Below, piece after piece: positions 43,495 to 54,525 of a stretch of DNA of 64,000 bases. Source of the stretch: Agrypnia vestita (lineage: Eukaryota > Arthropoda > Insecta > Trichoptera > Phryganeidae); the NCBI GenBank assembly GCA_016648135.1, contig JADDOH010000169.1, positions 1 through 64,000 of the forward strand, written 5' to 3'. The position numbers and the translations under genes were made by a program. The notes under the pieces were generated by a model. It did no database searches, had not been told where the DNA came from, and saw only the letters and a list, made by a program, of their open reading frames with translations. Every line of letters starts with the position of its first letter. The first letter of the stretch is position 1.

Positions 43495-45004
43495 ATATTC
43501 TAAAAATAGAAAATGTAAGTATATACATAAAAAAAACAAAATAAATGTAAGGGAGATGAATAACTAATGAAGAACTTATGTGAAAACAAATTAAAAGAAG
43601 AAGAATAGTTGTTTATCAAACCGACGGCGGCGTCGCATAGATAAACGACAGAATAACCACAATGAACTTCTATTCTAATTATTACATTCCAACTTTTCTA
43701 ATTGGGTGTTTTAAGACAACTGTCTAGAGTATTACACATATTTTAGCAATTTAAGGGTATATAAAGAAATATTCAATTTATAGTCATCTGTCTTCGAAAA
43801 TTGCCTTTGTCTTAAATTTAATACTTTTGCACCATAATAAATTATAGAAGAACGTAAATTATTACATTCTATGTATTCCCGAATTGTATAAACAAAAAAG
43901 TATTACTACATTTTGATGTCAGTTTTATGCCACATTATTACACATATTAAATATTTCTGCATCCAGACGTCAATATTTGTCTCCCACAAAACAAACATCA
44001 GTATATTTACTTATATGCAGATTGTAATGTAATGTATAACATGTAACGCACTAATTTAGATGTTGGTTACTGAATTTAAATCGTTACGCAAATTTGTTTA
44101 AATAATTTAATACGCAACCGTTGCAGGCTATGTAGCTGTAAAGCGTGTATTCATATTTGTCAAATATAAACGTTACTTTACATCAATTGGCTAAATGCGT
44201 TCTAGGGTTTTTCTAAACAACGCGAATTTTCAAAATTTATTCAAAAAATATTTTTATAAGTGATTTTGTGTATTTTTTAGCGTCAGGTGCTGTAACATGA
44301 TTTTTAGTACATTTCGCGAATATTCTTTTATTTGAGAGACAACGATTATTTAATTGGTATATGTACATTTCAATACATAGTATAAAATAAAGTCACCGGG
44401 GAACGTCGATTTGTATGTGGTTTTTACTGTTATGATCTGCATTTCTCCAGGAAGATTTTAGTGTTGCTTTAAAAATTGCCTTAGCACACTTTTACTTTAC
44501 TTAATGGTATTAGTGAATCAAGTCGGGAAAAATTTGCCGCTAAAGCGCTCTCATCGAAATGAAATAAAATTAAATGGGTCGCAAATATTAAACTTCAAAA
44601 TTTTCACTATACGAGTGTATTTCGTACATTTTGATATTCGATTCACTTTATCTGAGGATAAAGACCAAAGTATAGGAAGGTAAGAGAAATTTCGGAATTT
44701 GTATTTTTTTTTAAATATTTACGACCCAATTAATTTTATTTAATTTTAATTTTTTTACTCGCCATACCGAGAAACGAACCCTCGCAAAAATCGGAGAAAC
44801 TGCGGTACTCTTCAATTATGCCAAAAATTTTCTGAAAAATCAAATAAGCTAGTTTCGAGTTTGTGAAAATATAGTATAACATGGATCTTGTCGAATTGAA
44901 TTTACTGATTAAAATATTGGTAGTTAACTTATAACTGAGCGTGGAAGATACACTATTTTTGTTTGTGAATTTACAACAATTTTCGACAATTCCGCATAAC
45001 GTTT

Positions 45005-45670
45005 TTGGCAATACTCATTTCATACTAAGAACCAGCGACCGCCCGACTTACGCTATAGTACCTATTGAACCTGAAATATTTTCTGTACATGTACACTATA
45101 GTAGGTACGAAGGTTTAGATAATATGACATTTGAGTTGGGGGGATTTTGGCAGATAACCGATAGTACAGGTACAAAAAAATGAGTAAGTGAAACGTTAAA
45201 ATAAGAAACCTGATTTTTTAATATGTTACAGGGACAGTACTCTCTACCTACACTCATATTAATCATTATCAGACGCTTTTTTCGGATCATTTTTTCCGCC
45301 AGACGCTTTAAAGCTCAATAAATAATCATGACATTTACGTTATATTTATAAATCAGAATTTTATATTTTTCATTCGAGCCATTATTTAACAATATTACCT
45401 GAAGCTCTCCAAGAACAAGAGGTTAGTCTCTTTATGGAGAGGTACAGCGAAAAAAAACTGTATCAATTATAGTTTTAATGGACTAGCGTAAAATAGTGAA
45501 CTCATTTTTACTACTCATTTTTTTGTGCCCGTATTATCAGTTATCGGTCAAAATCTCCTTAACTCAAATGTCATAATATCCAAACCTTCTTACCTCCTAC
45601 AGTGAAAATATTTGTGGTTTGATATTACAACGCAAGTCTGGCGGTGGCTGATTCCTGCTCTATTTCTATT
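45005..45670. mobile_element. Fold-back family H, copy 1
   Basis: Left arm from CTAAGAACCAGCGACCGCCC; right arm (45,500-45,660) carries TATCAGTTATCGGTCAAAAT, AACTCAAATGTCATAATATC and ends GTCTGGCGGTGGCTGATTC, the inverted arm. Arm landmarks match copy 2 at 51,676. No coding capacity. Confidence 0.75.
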
Positions 45671-46332
45671 ATCATTCAAATACATTCGCATTATTACGCC
45701 AATAATAGTTTTCACGACTGCTGGCGAAGTAAATATTTTAATTGTTACACCATATTAACGTTTTAGGTACGTCATATAAGTTAGCTTATAAAAGCCGCAA
45801 ATTTATTGCATATTTAATGTCGTATTTACGTTGGTATAATGTTAGTTATAAAGTGCCCGAACTCGCGATTCTCCATAAACCGTAATGCCTTGTACAGCGA
45901 AACTTTTCAATAAACGGCGGCAAATGCGGCTTTAAACGCGGGAAAAAAATGATTTTGTATTGTATTATGCGGAGTTTAGTATTGCGGTGTAACTCGTTAA
46001 TGTGTTTATGTCGTATTTAATCGCCTGTAGTATAAACAAGACATTTTATCGGAATGTAAAACAGGTCAGAGGTTTTTTTTGTCGCGGCATGTTTTTTACG
46101 GCCCAATAAATCTTATGACGTGTAAGGTTACCGGATTGGGCAAGGGAACTGAATATTTGTTTCGACACAACGGCTGAATAGTTTTTTATTTTTATTTAAA
46201 AGTACAACGCAATAATTGTTACCATATCTGTGAAGACAAAAAATATTTGATAAATATGAGTGCTATAAAAACAAAGGCAGCAATATTGAAAAAAAAATTG
46301 AATGCAGTAATCGAGATTTTATGGGATATATA
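45671..46332. other. Intron sequence; single-copy, then a repeat at its end
   Basis: 45,700-46,180 is moderately AT-rich unique DNA. 46,255-46,330 (AAACAAAGGCAGCAATATTG) begins a repeat that continues after the inserted elements at 48,028 and has a relative at 59,585. Confidence 0.4.
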
Positions 46333-47617
46333 TTAGGTCCTTACATATGAAATTGGTGTTTAGTATGGGAGGAACATAAAGCCGATTTTTTTTATTATAA
46401 TTTATTTATTTTATCAAAGTATGTACCATTGCTATCCATGCACTTTTGCCATCTCAGAGGTAGTTCATCGATCCCTTTACTAAAAAAACCATTCGGACGG
46501 GAATCAATTAAATCTTTGAAGGCGGTTTGGACTGCCCCATCGGAGTTGAATTTTTTCCTTTGCAAGAAGTTATCCAAATTTCGAAAAAAATGGTAATCTG
46601 TTGGGGCAAGGTCCGGAGAGTATGGTGGATGTCTTAGACATTCCAATTGAAGCTCCTCTAATTTGGTAGCCGTCTGTTGTGCAGTGTGTGGTCTAGCGTT
46701 ATCATGAAGCAGCAGTGGCCTAGAGCGATTAACCAGCCTCGGTTGTTTAGCAGCTAGCTTTTCCATCATGGTTTGCAGTTGCTGACAATAGACATCTGCC
46801 GTAATCGTCTGGCCAGATTTAAGAAAGCTGTAGTGAACGACACCAGCACTAGTCCACCAAACGCTCACAAGTAACTTTTTTGGAGTCAATTTTCGCTTGG
46901 GGCATGGTTTGGCTGGTTCGGCAGGGTTCAGCCATTGCGATGAGCGCTTCCGATTATCGTACAGGATCCACTTTTCATCACAGGTAATGATTCGATTTAA
47001 AATCCCTTCATTATTGTGCCGGTTGAGTAATGCAACGCAGCAGTCAACGCGCGTTTGTTGATTTGCTTCACTCAATTCGTGAGGTACCCACCTTTCAAGC
47101 TTTTTCACCTTACCAATTTGCTTCAAGTGGATTAAAACAGTTTTATCACTAACACCGCAGCCTGCAGCTAACTCGGATGTGGTTTGCGATGGATCCGCTT
47201 CCACAATAGCCTTCAATTCTTCATTATCAACTTTGGTCTCCGGCCGTCCACGGGGCTTGTTCTGCAGGTCGAAATTTCCAGAACGAAAACGTTGGAACCA
47301 AAAACGCACTCTGTTTTCTTTTGCGGCACCGTCGCCATACACATCATTAATCCCTCGAGCCGTTTCTGCAGCACTGGTGCCACGGTGGAACTCGTACTCG
47401 TAAATAACGCGATATTTCAAGTTTTTCATTTTGTAAACTGAGTGACGCAAAGAAAAAAACAATTGAGGAAAAAACAAATGAATTATAATTTTCAAAACAC
47501 AAATACACGAGTAAATAGCTGTATAAATTTGGATTTGAAATTCCTAACCAAAGAGAAGATATTTGAGATCAAATTTGCCAGTACGGCAAAACGCCAATTT
47601 CATATGTAAGGACCTAA
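46333..47617 (-). mobile_element. Mariner transposon copy 3
   Basis: 1,285 bp, inverted termini TTAGGTCCTTACATATGAAA (left arm with one mismatch further in, GGTGTTT for GGCGTTT). TA duplications at 46,331-46,332 and 47,618-47,619. The right TA is shared with, or directly abuts, the TIR element at 47,620. Confidence 0.95.
46395..47429 (-). CDS. Mariner transposase (DD34D), copy 3
   Basis: 344 residues from MKNLKYRVIY to DKINKL. An upstream in-frame ATG at 47,495 would add 22 residues. Full mariner layout: paired helix-turn-helix N-terminus, NKPRGRP hook, WVPHEL linker intact, catalytic Asp at about 151 (TCDEKW), 243 (HDNARPH) and 278 (YSPDLAPTD), giving the DD34D signature. No stop or frameshift. 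This is the most likely of the three copies to encode an active enzyme. It is antisense to the semaphorin intron. A promoter for it cannot be judged from the sequence. Confidence 0.93.
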   Translation of the reverse strand: MKNLKYRVIYEYEFHRGTSAAETARGINDVYGDGAAKENRVRFWFQRFRSGNFDLQNKPRGRPETKVDNEELKAIVEADPSQTTSELAAGCGVSDKTVLIHLKQIGKVKKLERWVPHELSEANQQTRVDCCVALLNRHNNEGILNRIITCDEKWILYDNRKRSSQWLNPAEPAKPCPKRKLTPKKLLVSVWWTSAGVVHYSFLKSGQTITADVYCQQLQTMMEKLAAKQPRLVNRSRPLLLHDNARPHTAQQTATKLEELQLECLRHPPYSPDLAPTDYHFFRNLDNFLQRKKFNSDGAVQTAFKDLIDSRPNGFFSKGIDELPLRWQKCMDSNGTYFDKINKL

Positions 47618-47619
47618 TA

Positions 47620-48027
47620 TACAGGTGTCCCGTATCTCGACGTCAAGCCGAAATCGGGTGATAATAGTTATCTGAAAAATATTAAATTTTTTGAAAAGTC
47701 AGTTAAAACTGGGAAAAGTATTGATTTTGAATACTTGGTTTGGTCAAAAAGTGACATTTTCTTCCAAGCTGGAGCAGTTGGCTTTGAATATTGGACAAAA
47801 GTTTACAGAAGCATATTCAAGATTACATAATAATAAAAAAATGAAGAAAAATAAAGATATGTAGCAATAGGAGTGAAAAGACCGTCACAGGGTGTAGATT
47901 TTTTTGTTTTTTTTAAATGATTATAATTTTTAAAACACGTGACTTTTAAAAAAAAATTCTGATAACTTTTACGATTTGCCCTAACACCCGATTTCGGCTT
48001 GACGTCAAGATACGGGACACACCGTAT
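47620..48027. mobile_element. TIR element abutting mariner copy 3
   Basis: Left terminus ACAGGTGTCCCGTATCTCGA; right terminus reversed ACGGTGTGTCCCGTATCTTG; both continue GACGTCAAGCCGAAATCGGG, a TIR of about 43 bp. TA on each side. The interior has no long open frame. The ends resemble the ACAGGGTG tips of fold-back family B. Confidence 0.82.
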
Positions 48028-48120
48028 ATTTATTACCTATAAATTAATAGGAAAAATTATTTTGGAAGGGATAGATACATAAAATCTAGAATTCAGTACA
48101 TTTTAAATTTGTGACTTGAT
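48028..48120 (+). repeat. Host repeat interrupted by mariner copy 3 and its neighbour
   Basis: ATTTTGGAAGGGATAGATAC, ATAAAATCTAGAATTCAGTA and ACATTTTAA match 59,680-59,745; the matching upstream half is at 46,255-46,330. So the two inserted elements lie inside one copy of this repeat. Confidence 0.6.
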
Positions 48121-48554
48121 GACTGACTGCATTCAAAATATTTTTTTCATATTACTTCTTTTGCTTTTATAGCCGTCCTATTATATTTGTCTTTCGACCG
48201 ATATCTGTAGGCAAAACGCAAAACGGAACCGCCGCTCACACAATCGTAACATTGACGTATTTGTTATCCTGTAACATCAATGTCTTTATGTAAATAGTTA
48301 TGAAGATAAGCGACAAAAAATGTTATAGTTTTTTTTTCGTTTTGATATGAAAACAGGTGAATTGGTGCAAGCATCATTTTATCAGAATGACAAGAGGTAG
48401 TAAAAATTTTGCATGTTATTTATTTATTTAATATTCACGGAAGACCAACAGCACAACAAAGAAGCATAGAAAACATTAATGTAATACAGAAGACCAAATA
48501 TAGGTCTCCACTTTTAGAAATATATGTTAATAATGATAAATATGTTGTGAAATA
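48121..48554. other. Intron sequence; nothing recognised
   Basis: Unique-looking. 48,415-48,500 (TATTTATTTATTTAATATTC, GGAAGACCAACAGCACAACA) looks like a reversed LINE tail. Confidence 0.35.
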
Positions 48555-48972
48555 AACTTAGGCATGTTAAGAATAATATAACAAGAAAGAATAAAAATTT
48601 AAACAAAAGTAAAAGAAATTTAATTATTAGCAGAAAAACTTAGGCATGTTAAGGATAATACAACAAGAAAGTTTAAAAAATTTAAACAAAAGAAAAGAAA
48701 ACTTAATTATTAGCAGAAAAACTTAGGCTTGTTAAGAATAATACAACAAGAAATAATAAAAAAATTTAAACGTGAGAAAAATAGACTTAATTAGTAATCA
48801 GAGAAATTTAGGCATTTTAAGAATAATACAACAAGAAAGATTACAAAATTTAAACAAAAGAAAAAGAGACTTGATTAGTATACAGAAAAACTTAGGCATA
48901 TTAAAAATTATACAACAAGAAAGAATACTAAATTTTAAACAAAAGAAAAAGAGACTTAATTAGTAAGCAGAA
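48555..48972. repeat. Tandem repeat, five units of 82-85 bp
   Basis: AACTTAGGCATGTTAAGAAT recurs at 48,555, 48,637, 48,720, 48,805 and 48,889 with indels between units. The last two units stay open and would read NLGILRIIQQERLQN repeats, but unequal unit lengths break the frame earlier, so I do not call a gene. Confidence 0.85.
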
Positions 48973-49114
48973 AAAAATTATTTTTCGAAAATTCATTTCA
49001 AAACGAATATAAATAATTTGTGATAGGTACCTAGTTCGTTATACATTCGTTATGCATATTCAGGGCAATATTCACAATTTGTGAATAACATAATGTTTGT
49101 TTGCGTTTTCAAGC

Positions 49115-50745
49115 TTTCTGAATTCTTCTTCTTCTTCTTTTGGTGTCATGTCAGGTCCCCCCAACGTTGACTATCACCCGAGAGAAAGCGTCCCTGTCCT
49201 GGGCAGCGCGAAACAGCTCTCCAACACTTCTTATGCCCGTCCAGTCGCGTATATTGCGGAGCCAGGAAATTTGTCTCCTTCCAACACCTGTACGACCCTC
49301 TATCTTGCCCATAAGAATCAGGTGGAGCAATACATATTTTTCTCTTCTGAGCACATGACACAAATACGATACCTTTCGGATTTTGATATTTGTCAGCAAC
49401 TCTCTATTCACTCTAGCTCTTTGAAGAACTCTTGTGTTGCTGACCATATCCGTCCAGGGTATCCGGAGCATTCTCCGATGTATCCACATTTCGAACGCCT
49501 CCAGTCGGTTCATGCTACTCACTTTGAGGGTCCACGATTCCACTCCGTACAGCAGGACTGACCATATATAACATTTGACCAGTCGCTGTCGAAGTTTCAG
49601 GTTAAGATTGTCATCGCAGAATATCTGTCTCATTTTGTTAAAAGCAGCTCGCGATGTTTCAATTCTGCATTTGACTTCGGTTTCTGGGTCGAGGTCTTCC
49701 GCTAGGATACTTCCAAGGTATTTAAACTTTGTCACTCTCTCTATACCAGCCCCATTCAATGTGAGGCGTGCTCCCGTGTGATCTTGCCTACTTTTGCCTA
49801 CTACTACAATGAACTTTGTTTTACTCACGTTCATGTTAAGACCCAGTCTCACACCAGCCTCATTAATTCTGTTTACGAGTGTTTGTAAGTCTTCCATACT
49901 ATCTACCAGAATGACTTTATCATCCGCATACCTGATATTATTGACGTGTACACCGTTAACCTTGACCCCCAGTTTTATGTCATGCAAAGCCTCCTTGAAT
50001 ACTAGATCGGAGTATAAATTGAATAACATAGGTGACAATATACACCCTTGTCGAACTCCACGTTTGATTGGTATAGACTTTGTTGAGCTAGTTTCCAACT
50101 TGATGACAGTTTCCTGGTCCCAATATAGGTTTTTAATAATGTTAATGTCTTTGTCATCAATACCACGCTCTTGGAGCATCTTGATGAGGTCCGCATGTTT
50201 CACTCTATCAAATGCCTTTTCATAATCAATGAAACACGCAAAAACGTCTTTTCGTTGGTCGCGGCATTTCTGCAATAGCACATCTATTGCCAGTAACGCT
50301 TCTCGTGTTCCAAAACCACTCCTGAAGCCAAACTGGGAGTTATCCAAATCAGATTCACATTTTAATCTTATTCGTGAATGTATAACCTTTAAAAATACTT
50401 TTAACACATGACTCATAAGGCTGATCAGACGATAATCCCCGCATTTTTTGGGGTGTGGTTTCTTAGGGAGAGTGATGAATGTAGATTTAAGCCAATCTTG
50501 GGGGATGATCCCCGTGTCATAAATAATATTAAACAGCTTTAACAAGCACTTAATATTTTTGTCGTCAATTAATTTCAAAATTTCGGTAGGTATTTCGTTC
50601 GGTCCACAGGCTTTTTTATTTTTACTGTTAGAAATAGCATAGAGGATTTCAGATTTCATTATTGCTGGTCCAAATTGTAATGCATTCAAACAGACTTCTG
50701 AATTATTGAATTCATTAATTTCAAATCTGTCAATCTCAAAACGTC
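49115..50745 (-). mobile_element. 5'-truncated LINE with long open RT frame
   Basis: The 3' end is at 49,115-49,145, where a (GAA)n-type tail (TCTTCTTCTTCTTTT on the plus strand) follows the coding end. At the 5' side, in-frame RT-like codons stop at a TGA near 50,748, taken as the truncation point. No endonuclease domain or target duplication seen. Confidence 0.85.
49151..50689 (-). CDS. LINE reverse transcriptase, 5'-truncated but open
   Basis: About 510 codons without a stop; open codons continue some 18 further upstream with no ATG, and the codon at 50,689 is TTG, so no true start exists. RT motifs in order: CGPNEIPTEILK, CGDYRLISLMSHVLK, SQFGFRSGFGTREAL, CFIDYEKAFDRVKH, GVRQGCILSPMLFNLYSD, RYADDKVILVDS (catalytic YADD intact), MNVSKTKFIVV, KFKYLGSILAED. 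The C-terminus has LYGVESWTL, RMLRIPWTDMVSN and GRRQISWLRNIRDWTG. The family copies its own RNA at a nicked site; this copy lacks the endonuclease. Clade not assigned (RTE/L2-like guess). The unbroken frame suggests recent insertion. Confidence 0.9.
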   Translation of the reverse strand: MNALQFGPAIMKSEILYAISNSKNKKACGPNEIPTEILKLIDDKNIKCLLKLFNIIYDTGIIPQDWLKSTFITLPKKPHPKKCGDYRLISLMSHVLKVFLKVIHSRIRLKCESDLDNSQFGFRSGFGTREALLAIDVLLQKCRDQRKDVFACFIDYEKAFDRVKHADLIKMLQERGIDDKDINIIKNLYWDQETVIKLETSSTKSIPIKRGVRQGCILSPMLFNLYSDLVFKEALHDIKLGVKVNGVHVNNIRYADDKVILVDSMEDLQTLVNRINEAGVRLGLNMNVSKTKFIVVVGKSRQDHTGARLTLNGAGIERVTKFKYLGSILAEDLDPETEVKCRIETSRAAFNKMRQIFCDDNLNLKLRQRLVKCYIWSVLLYGVESWTLKVSSMNRLEAFEMWIHRRMLRIPWTDMVSNTRVLQRARVNRELLTNIKIRKVSYLCHVLRREKYVLLHLILMGKIEGRTGVGRRQISWLRNIRDWTGIRSVGELFRAAQDRDAFSRVIVNVGGT

Positions 50746-51675
50746 AAAATTGCCAGCATTACAATGTTATACAATAACTGTCAAGATACAAAAATTGCAA
50801 TATTGTAATTTTTTTAGAATACGGCCGATTATGATATAAAATCATTTGTAAACGAAAGTCATTTTACAAATAGTCATTTAAATATTGCGTTAGACGATAC
50901 AAATTGCCTAAGATCTGCTCTGCGATGTTTAGAATGAGATTTAATTAATTCTTATTATTAATTCATTTTCTACTAAATTGACGGCCGGGTCAGCTGATAT
51001 TTTGGGTTTTAGATGAATTTTTGATTGGGTTTTCAGTGCTGAATGATGTTTGAGAACTGGATTGGCGCATAACGATGATATAATAATCAAATATTGATAA
51101 CTAGTGAATCCAATCTCCAAAATCCAGGGATTTTAGCATTCAATTTCGATCTGTCCCGGTATTAGAAAATGTTAATTTGCTCATAAATGTTACATTTGTA
51201 AAAGAGGACCAAATTAGAATTTTCGTAAATAGAAAATAGGTTATATAAATAACCATCTATAATCCGTCAAATATCAAAATATTTAAACATTTTTTTTATA
51301 TATTTGTAAAAACGAAATGATTTCTACCTTTTAAAATAATATTATGTGATAAATAACAATAGTAAACAGTTATTGTATATAATATTAATCATGTCCAAAC
51401 TGACTGAATTATAAAGTTATATAATAGTGGTCAAGACAGGATTATTATGATAATGCACACAATGAGAATAGACCCGTATACAGTTTCAAAGGACAATGTG
51501 TTTTGAACACTGAATATACCTACATAGCCGTCAGTGATGTTACCAGTCGCATCCGCCAATAATAGAAATACCCGATAACTTTGCGTTAGTTCATTTTTAT
51601 AAAGAATGTATAGATTTTTCATAAAAAATATTAGAGGAACAATAACATAAAAATTCAATGCTGATCCTTTCTTTA
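50746..51675. other. Intron sequence; nothing recognised
   Basis: AT-rich and single-copy-looking; a 75-codon minus frame at 51,431 has no motif. Confidence 0.35.
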
Positions 51676-52312
51676 TAGACTAGCCAGCGACCGCCAGACT
51701 AACTTTGCAGTATCAAACCTGAAATATTTTCTGTAGATGCACAGTACAGTAGGTAAGCAGGTTTGGATATTATGACATTTGAGTTCCGGGGATTTTGGCA
51801 GATAACAGTCAAATACAGGTACAAAAAATGTGTAATTTAATTGTGAAAGTAACAAAACTGGTTTTTAATATCTTTAACGGGACAGTACTATGCTTTTCGT
51901 GTGTCATTTCTTCCGCCAGATGCTTTGAAGCTCTTTGTATTTTTTTTCGGGTCACTATTTAACAATATTATCTGATACCACAAATTTAAAGGTTTTACTT
52001 AAACTTTTTTTGTACCTGAATTACTTGTTATCTGCCAAAATCCCCCGAACTCAAATGTCATAATATCCAAACCTTCCCATTTACTATAGCGTACATCTAC
52101 AGGAAATATTTCAAGTTTGGTAATGTAACGTAAGCCTGGCGGTCGCTGGCTCTTAGGCCCGGTTGTTTCAAGTTCGATCAAAGTAAGCGGTCGATTAAAG
52201 CGTAGATTTTTACGAAAACGAATCGTCTGATTGGTGGAGAACGTAAAAATCTATGCTTTAAAACAACGCTTACTTTAATCCAACTTGAAACAACCGGCCC
52301 TTAGTCTGTTAC
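51676..52312. mobile_element. Fold-back family H, copy 2, with nested MITE
   Basis: Left arm TAGCCAGCGACCGCCAGACT, TGAAATATTTTCTGTAGATG, GGGGATTTTGGCAGATAACA. Right arm, inverted: TTATCTGCCAAAATCCCCCG, ATTTGAGTTCGGGGG-type match, GGCGGTCGCTGGCTCTTA. The right tip is split by the MITE at 52,156-52,300; TTAGTCTG after it completes the tip (compare CTAAGAACCAGCG of copy 1). Confidence 0.78.
52156..52300. mobile_element. 145-bp MITE with TTA duplication (PIF/Harbinger type)
   Basis: Left terminus GGCCCGGTTGTTTCAAGTTC; right terminus, reversed, GGGCCGGTTGTTTCAAGTTG; both continue into AAAGTAAGCG. TTA at 52,153-52,155 and 52,301-52,303. The palindromic size and TTA target fit a Harbinger-type MITE. 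Inserted in the right tip of fold-back H. Confidence 0.85.
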
Positions 52313-53150
52313 CTAGAGACGTCAGTGACGTCATCTTTCACTTTCAAACCCGCGTGTCGTCTACCTCGCAACCGTCCGCAGCCCCAGACACCGCATAATT
52401 TATTTTGACTTCCAGATTTATTGTTCTTCTTCTTGCGAGTCTTGTTGTGGTAGCTTCGAACCGCTTATACCTGAAATTTCGTGAAAGATATTATTTCTGT
52501 ATCTAAATTTATTTCATCAAATTCCGCTTTGTATGTATTCAATTTTTTTATTTCGCGTATTATGTTAAATGTTGAAATATGAAGACGTCCCTATAAAATA
52601 GTCTATATGCTAAAACAAAATTTTACAGGGGCTATAAGTGAAATAACTAGAGTCTTATTTTTGGAACGAATTGGCATTCTCTCTCTCTCTCTCTCTTTCT
52701 ATTATAAACGAGTGTATGTGTATGCTTTTTAGTATCGAGATTCGAGTAGACGAGCACCGTGCGCGTCATTACTGAACGTGTGGAAATTTTGTTAAATATT
52801 TGTTATTTGTTTTTTTTTTAATCTTGCGTGAGTTACATGTTACATTGTCTCGTTATTGCAAAATTGCAATGAAGATTCGAAAAATGGAAACTGCGACAAG
52901 TAAGTGTAATACAAACTTCGAAATGTAAGTTAATAGTATTGTATATTTTGATAGAAGTATTTTTTACTGTTCATATACGTTTAATGTGATTCGAGTGTTT
53001 CCTTTTAATATTTACATACATTACAGAGAGACAATAAGGAAATCATGTGCTCAGCGTCAAAAAGAGTTTACGAAAAGACAGACGAATTTACGAACTGAAA
53101 AGTCGTAGGGAACTTCGTGCCTGACGAGGGTCCCTCCGACTGCACAGGTA
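52304..53150 (+). other. Intron sequence with possible small spliced transcript
   Basis: TGACGTCA lies at 52,328 in a GC-richer stretch; a CT microsatellite is at 52,679-52,699. ATG 52,869 opens ten codons (MKIRKMETAT) ending at GACAA|GTAAGTG, a consensus donor. At 53,021 TTACAG begins an acceptor-like site, and 53,147 CACAG|GTATA looks like another donor. One choice of acceptor (CAGAG|AGAC) would join to a short basic frame ending at TAG 53,106. No homology known; speculative. Confidence 0.2.
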
Positions 53151-53994
53151 TATTTTTATTTTGTAATATTTACTTGCCAATATGGATATTAATTTTACGT
53201 TTTATTTATTTATGCACGTTTTTAAGCAATCTCAGTGACATTTTTGAACTGTCAGCATCCGTTATTTCAGATTTGGGTTATATTTGTTACTGCAAGAAGA
53301 ATATACATAAATATCGACGTTTTTCCAAGATAAACTATTTTGGGCAAGATTCAATCAAGAATCTAATCAAAAAAATGAGTTGAAATCATGAAAAATAAAA
53401 TATAGCACACGGTGCATAGGTACTATTAAATAGATAATTTTAAATCAATAAAATCACTTTGCGGCCTCCTGATGTACTACATCGACTAATTTATAAGGAC
53501 GCCTTCATATGTGTTCTTGATAAATTCTCCACTGCAAAAGATTTCTTAGACTAGCAAATAGGTATTAGCAGCTAGACGTTTTTGAGACCAATATTACTAA
53601 ATTAAAATATATTTTAAAAGTTGTTTTGAAGGATAAATAGACTTCGTCAATTAGGAATTTAAGAAGTGGAGTTTAGGTATGAAGGAGTCGTTTGTGGAAG
53701 TCTGTTCCAATTATCTTTTCGGTAGGTTCCAACATCTCAGTTTTTTTTTGTGTGCATCATGGTTTCGTTGTCAGATGTTGATGGGGTTTGGGAGATGTTT
53801 TGTGTAATACATGGTTGTTTTACCTATACACAGTGCTGCTAACGCTGTGGCTTGTTTAATATTGGAATATTGGTGCCTATATATTTTTAAATACAATACC
53901 ATTTATTAACAATACCATATCAGTATTGTATTGAATGATTTGAACCTTCAGGGGTGTTAAATGAATAACTAAGTCTTCTTCTTTTTTTTTGCAC
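53151..53994. other. Intron sequence; nothing recognised
   Basis: AT-rich; an 88-codon frame at 53,117 has no motif. Confidence 0.35.
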
Positions 53995-54400
53995 TGTCCC
54001 AACTCATTGCCTAGGTAGGTTTTTGGGGTCGGCATTTCTCGTTCCCAGGCTTTATCTTCTTCGGTTCTGCGTACCGCTTTCATCCAGGCCGTTTCTCTGT
54101 AGGATTTTGGAACATTGAATCATTCAGGAGTTCTTTGGTCTTCCTTTGGATAACTATTGATGGAGCTCCGTAGATGTTGCCTTCTTCACCGTGTGGTATT
54201 TTGGTCTCCGACTTATGTGCCCATACCATCTCAGCTGTTGTTCCTTCAACTTACTGTTTATGTCCGTGACACCCAGTTTACCACGAATACGTGAACTTTT
54301 AATCCTATCTTTTAGTGTTACTCCTGTCGATCATCTAAGTATTCGCATTTCTGCTATTTCAAATTGCCTAGAGTTGGAATTGTACATAGTCCAGCAGTAA
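53995..54400 (-). pseudogene. LINE-B-type RT C-terminal fragment
   Basis: The minus strand gives CTMYNSNSRQFEIAEMRILR, a stop, STGVTLKDRIKSSRIRGKLG, LKEQQLRWYGHISRRPKYHT and, in the last part, a KNLPRQ / TYLGNELGQCKKKE tail in shifted frame. Layout as in LINE-B (EMRxLRWxxGVTLxDRIxNxxIRG, LRWYGHxxRR). Stops and shifts show it is dead. Confidence 0.75.
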
Positions 54401-54525
54401 TAAGTAAGTAAATAAATAAAATATCAATTCAATGTTTTTTCGTAAAAAAAAGCTTTTTGAAATTTTGTTTGTTTTCATTATGTCGTGTGGATCTTGTCAC
54501 GTGGGTCATTATGTCACGAGCCACT

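Noticed and set aside
48772..48963. 63-codon lysine/isoleucine-rich frame
   Set aside because: Lies in the 82-85 bp tandem repeat; unit length is not kept in frame.
49097..50411. Plus-strand frames of 60-154 codons
   Set aside because: Antisense shadows of the LINE reverse transcriptase on the minus strand.
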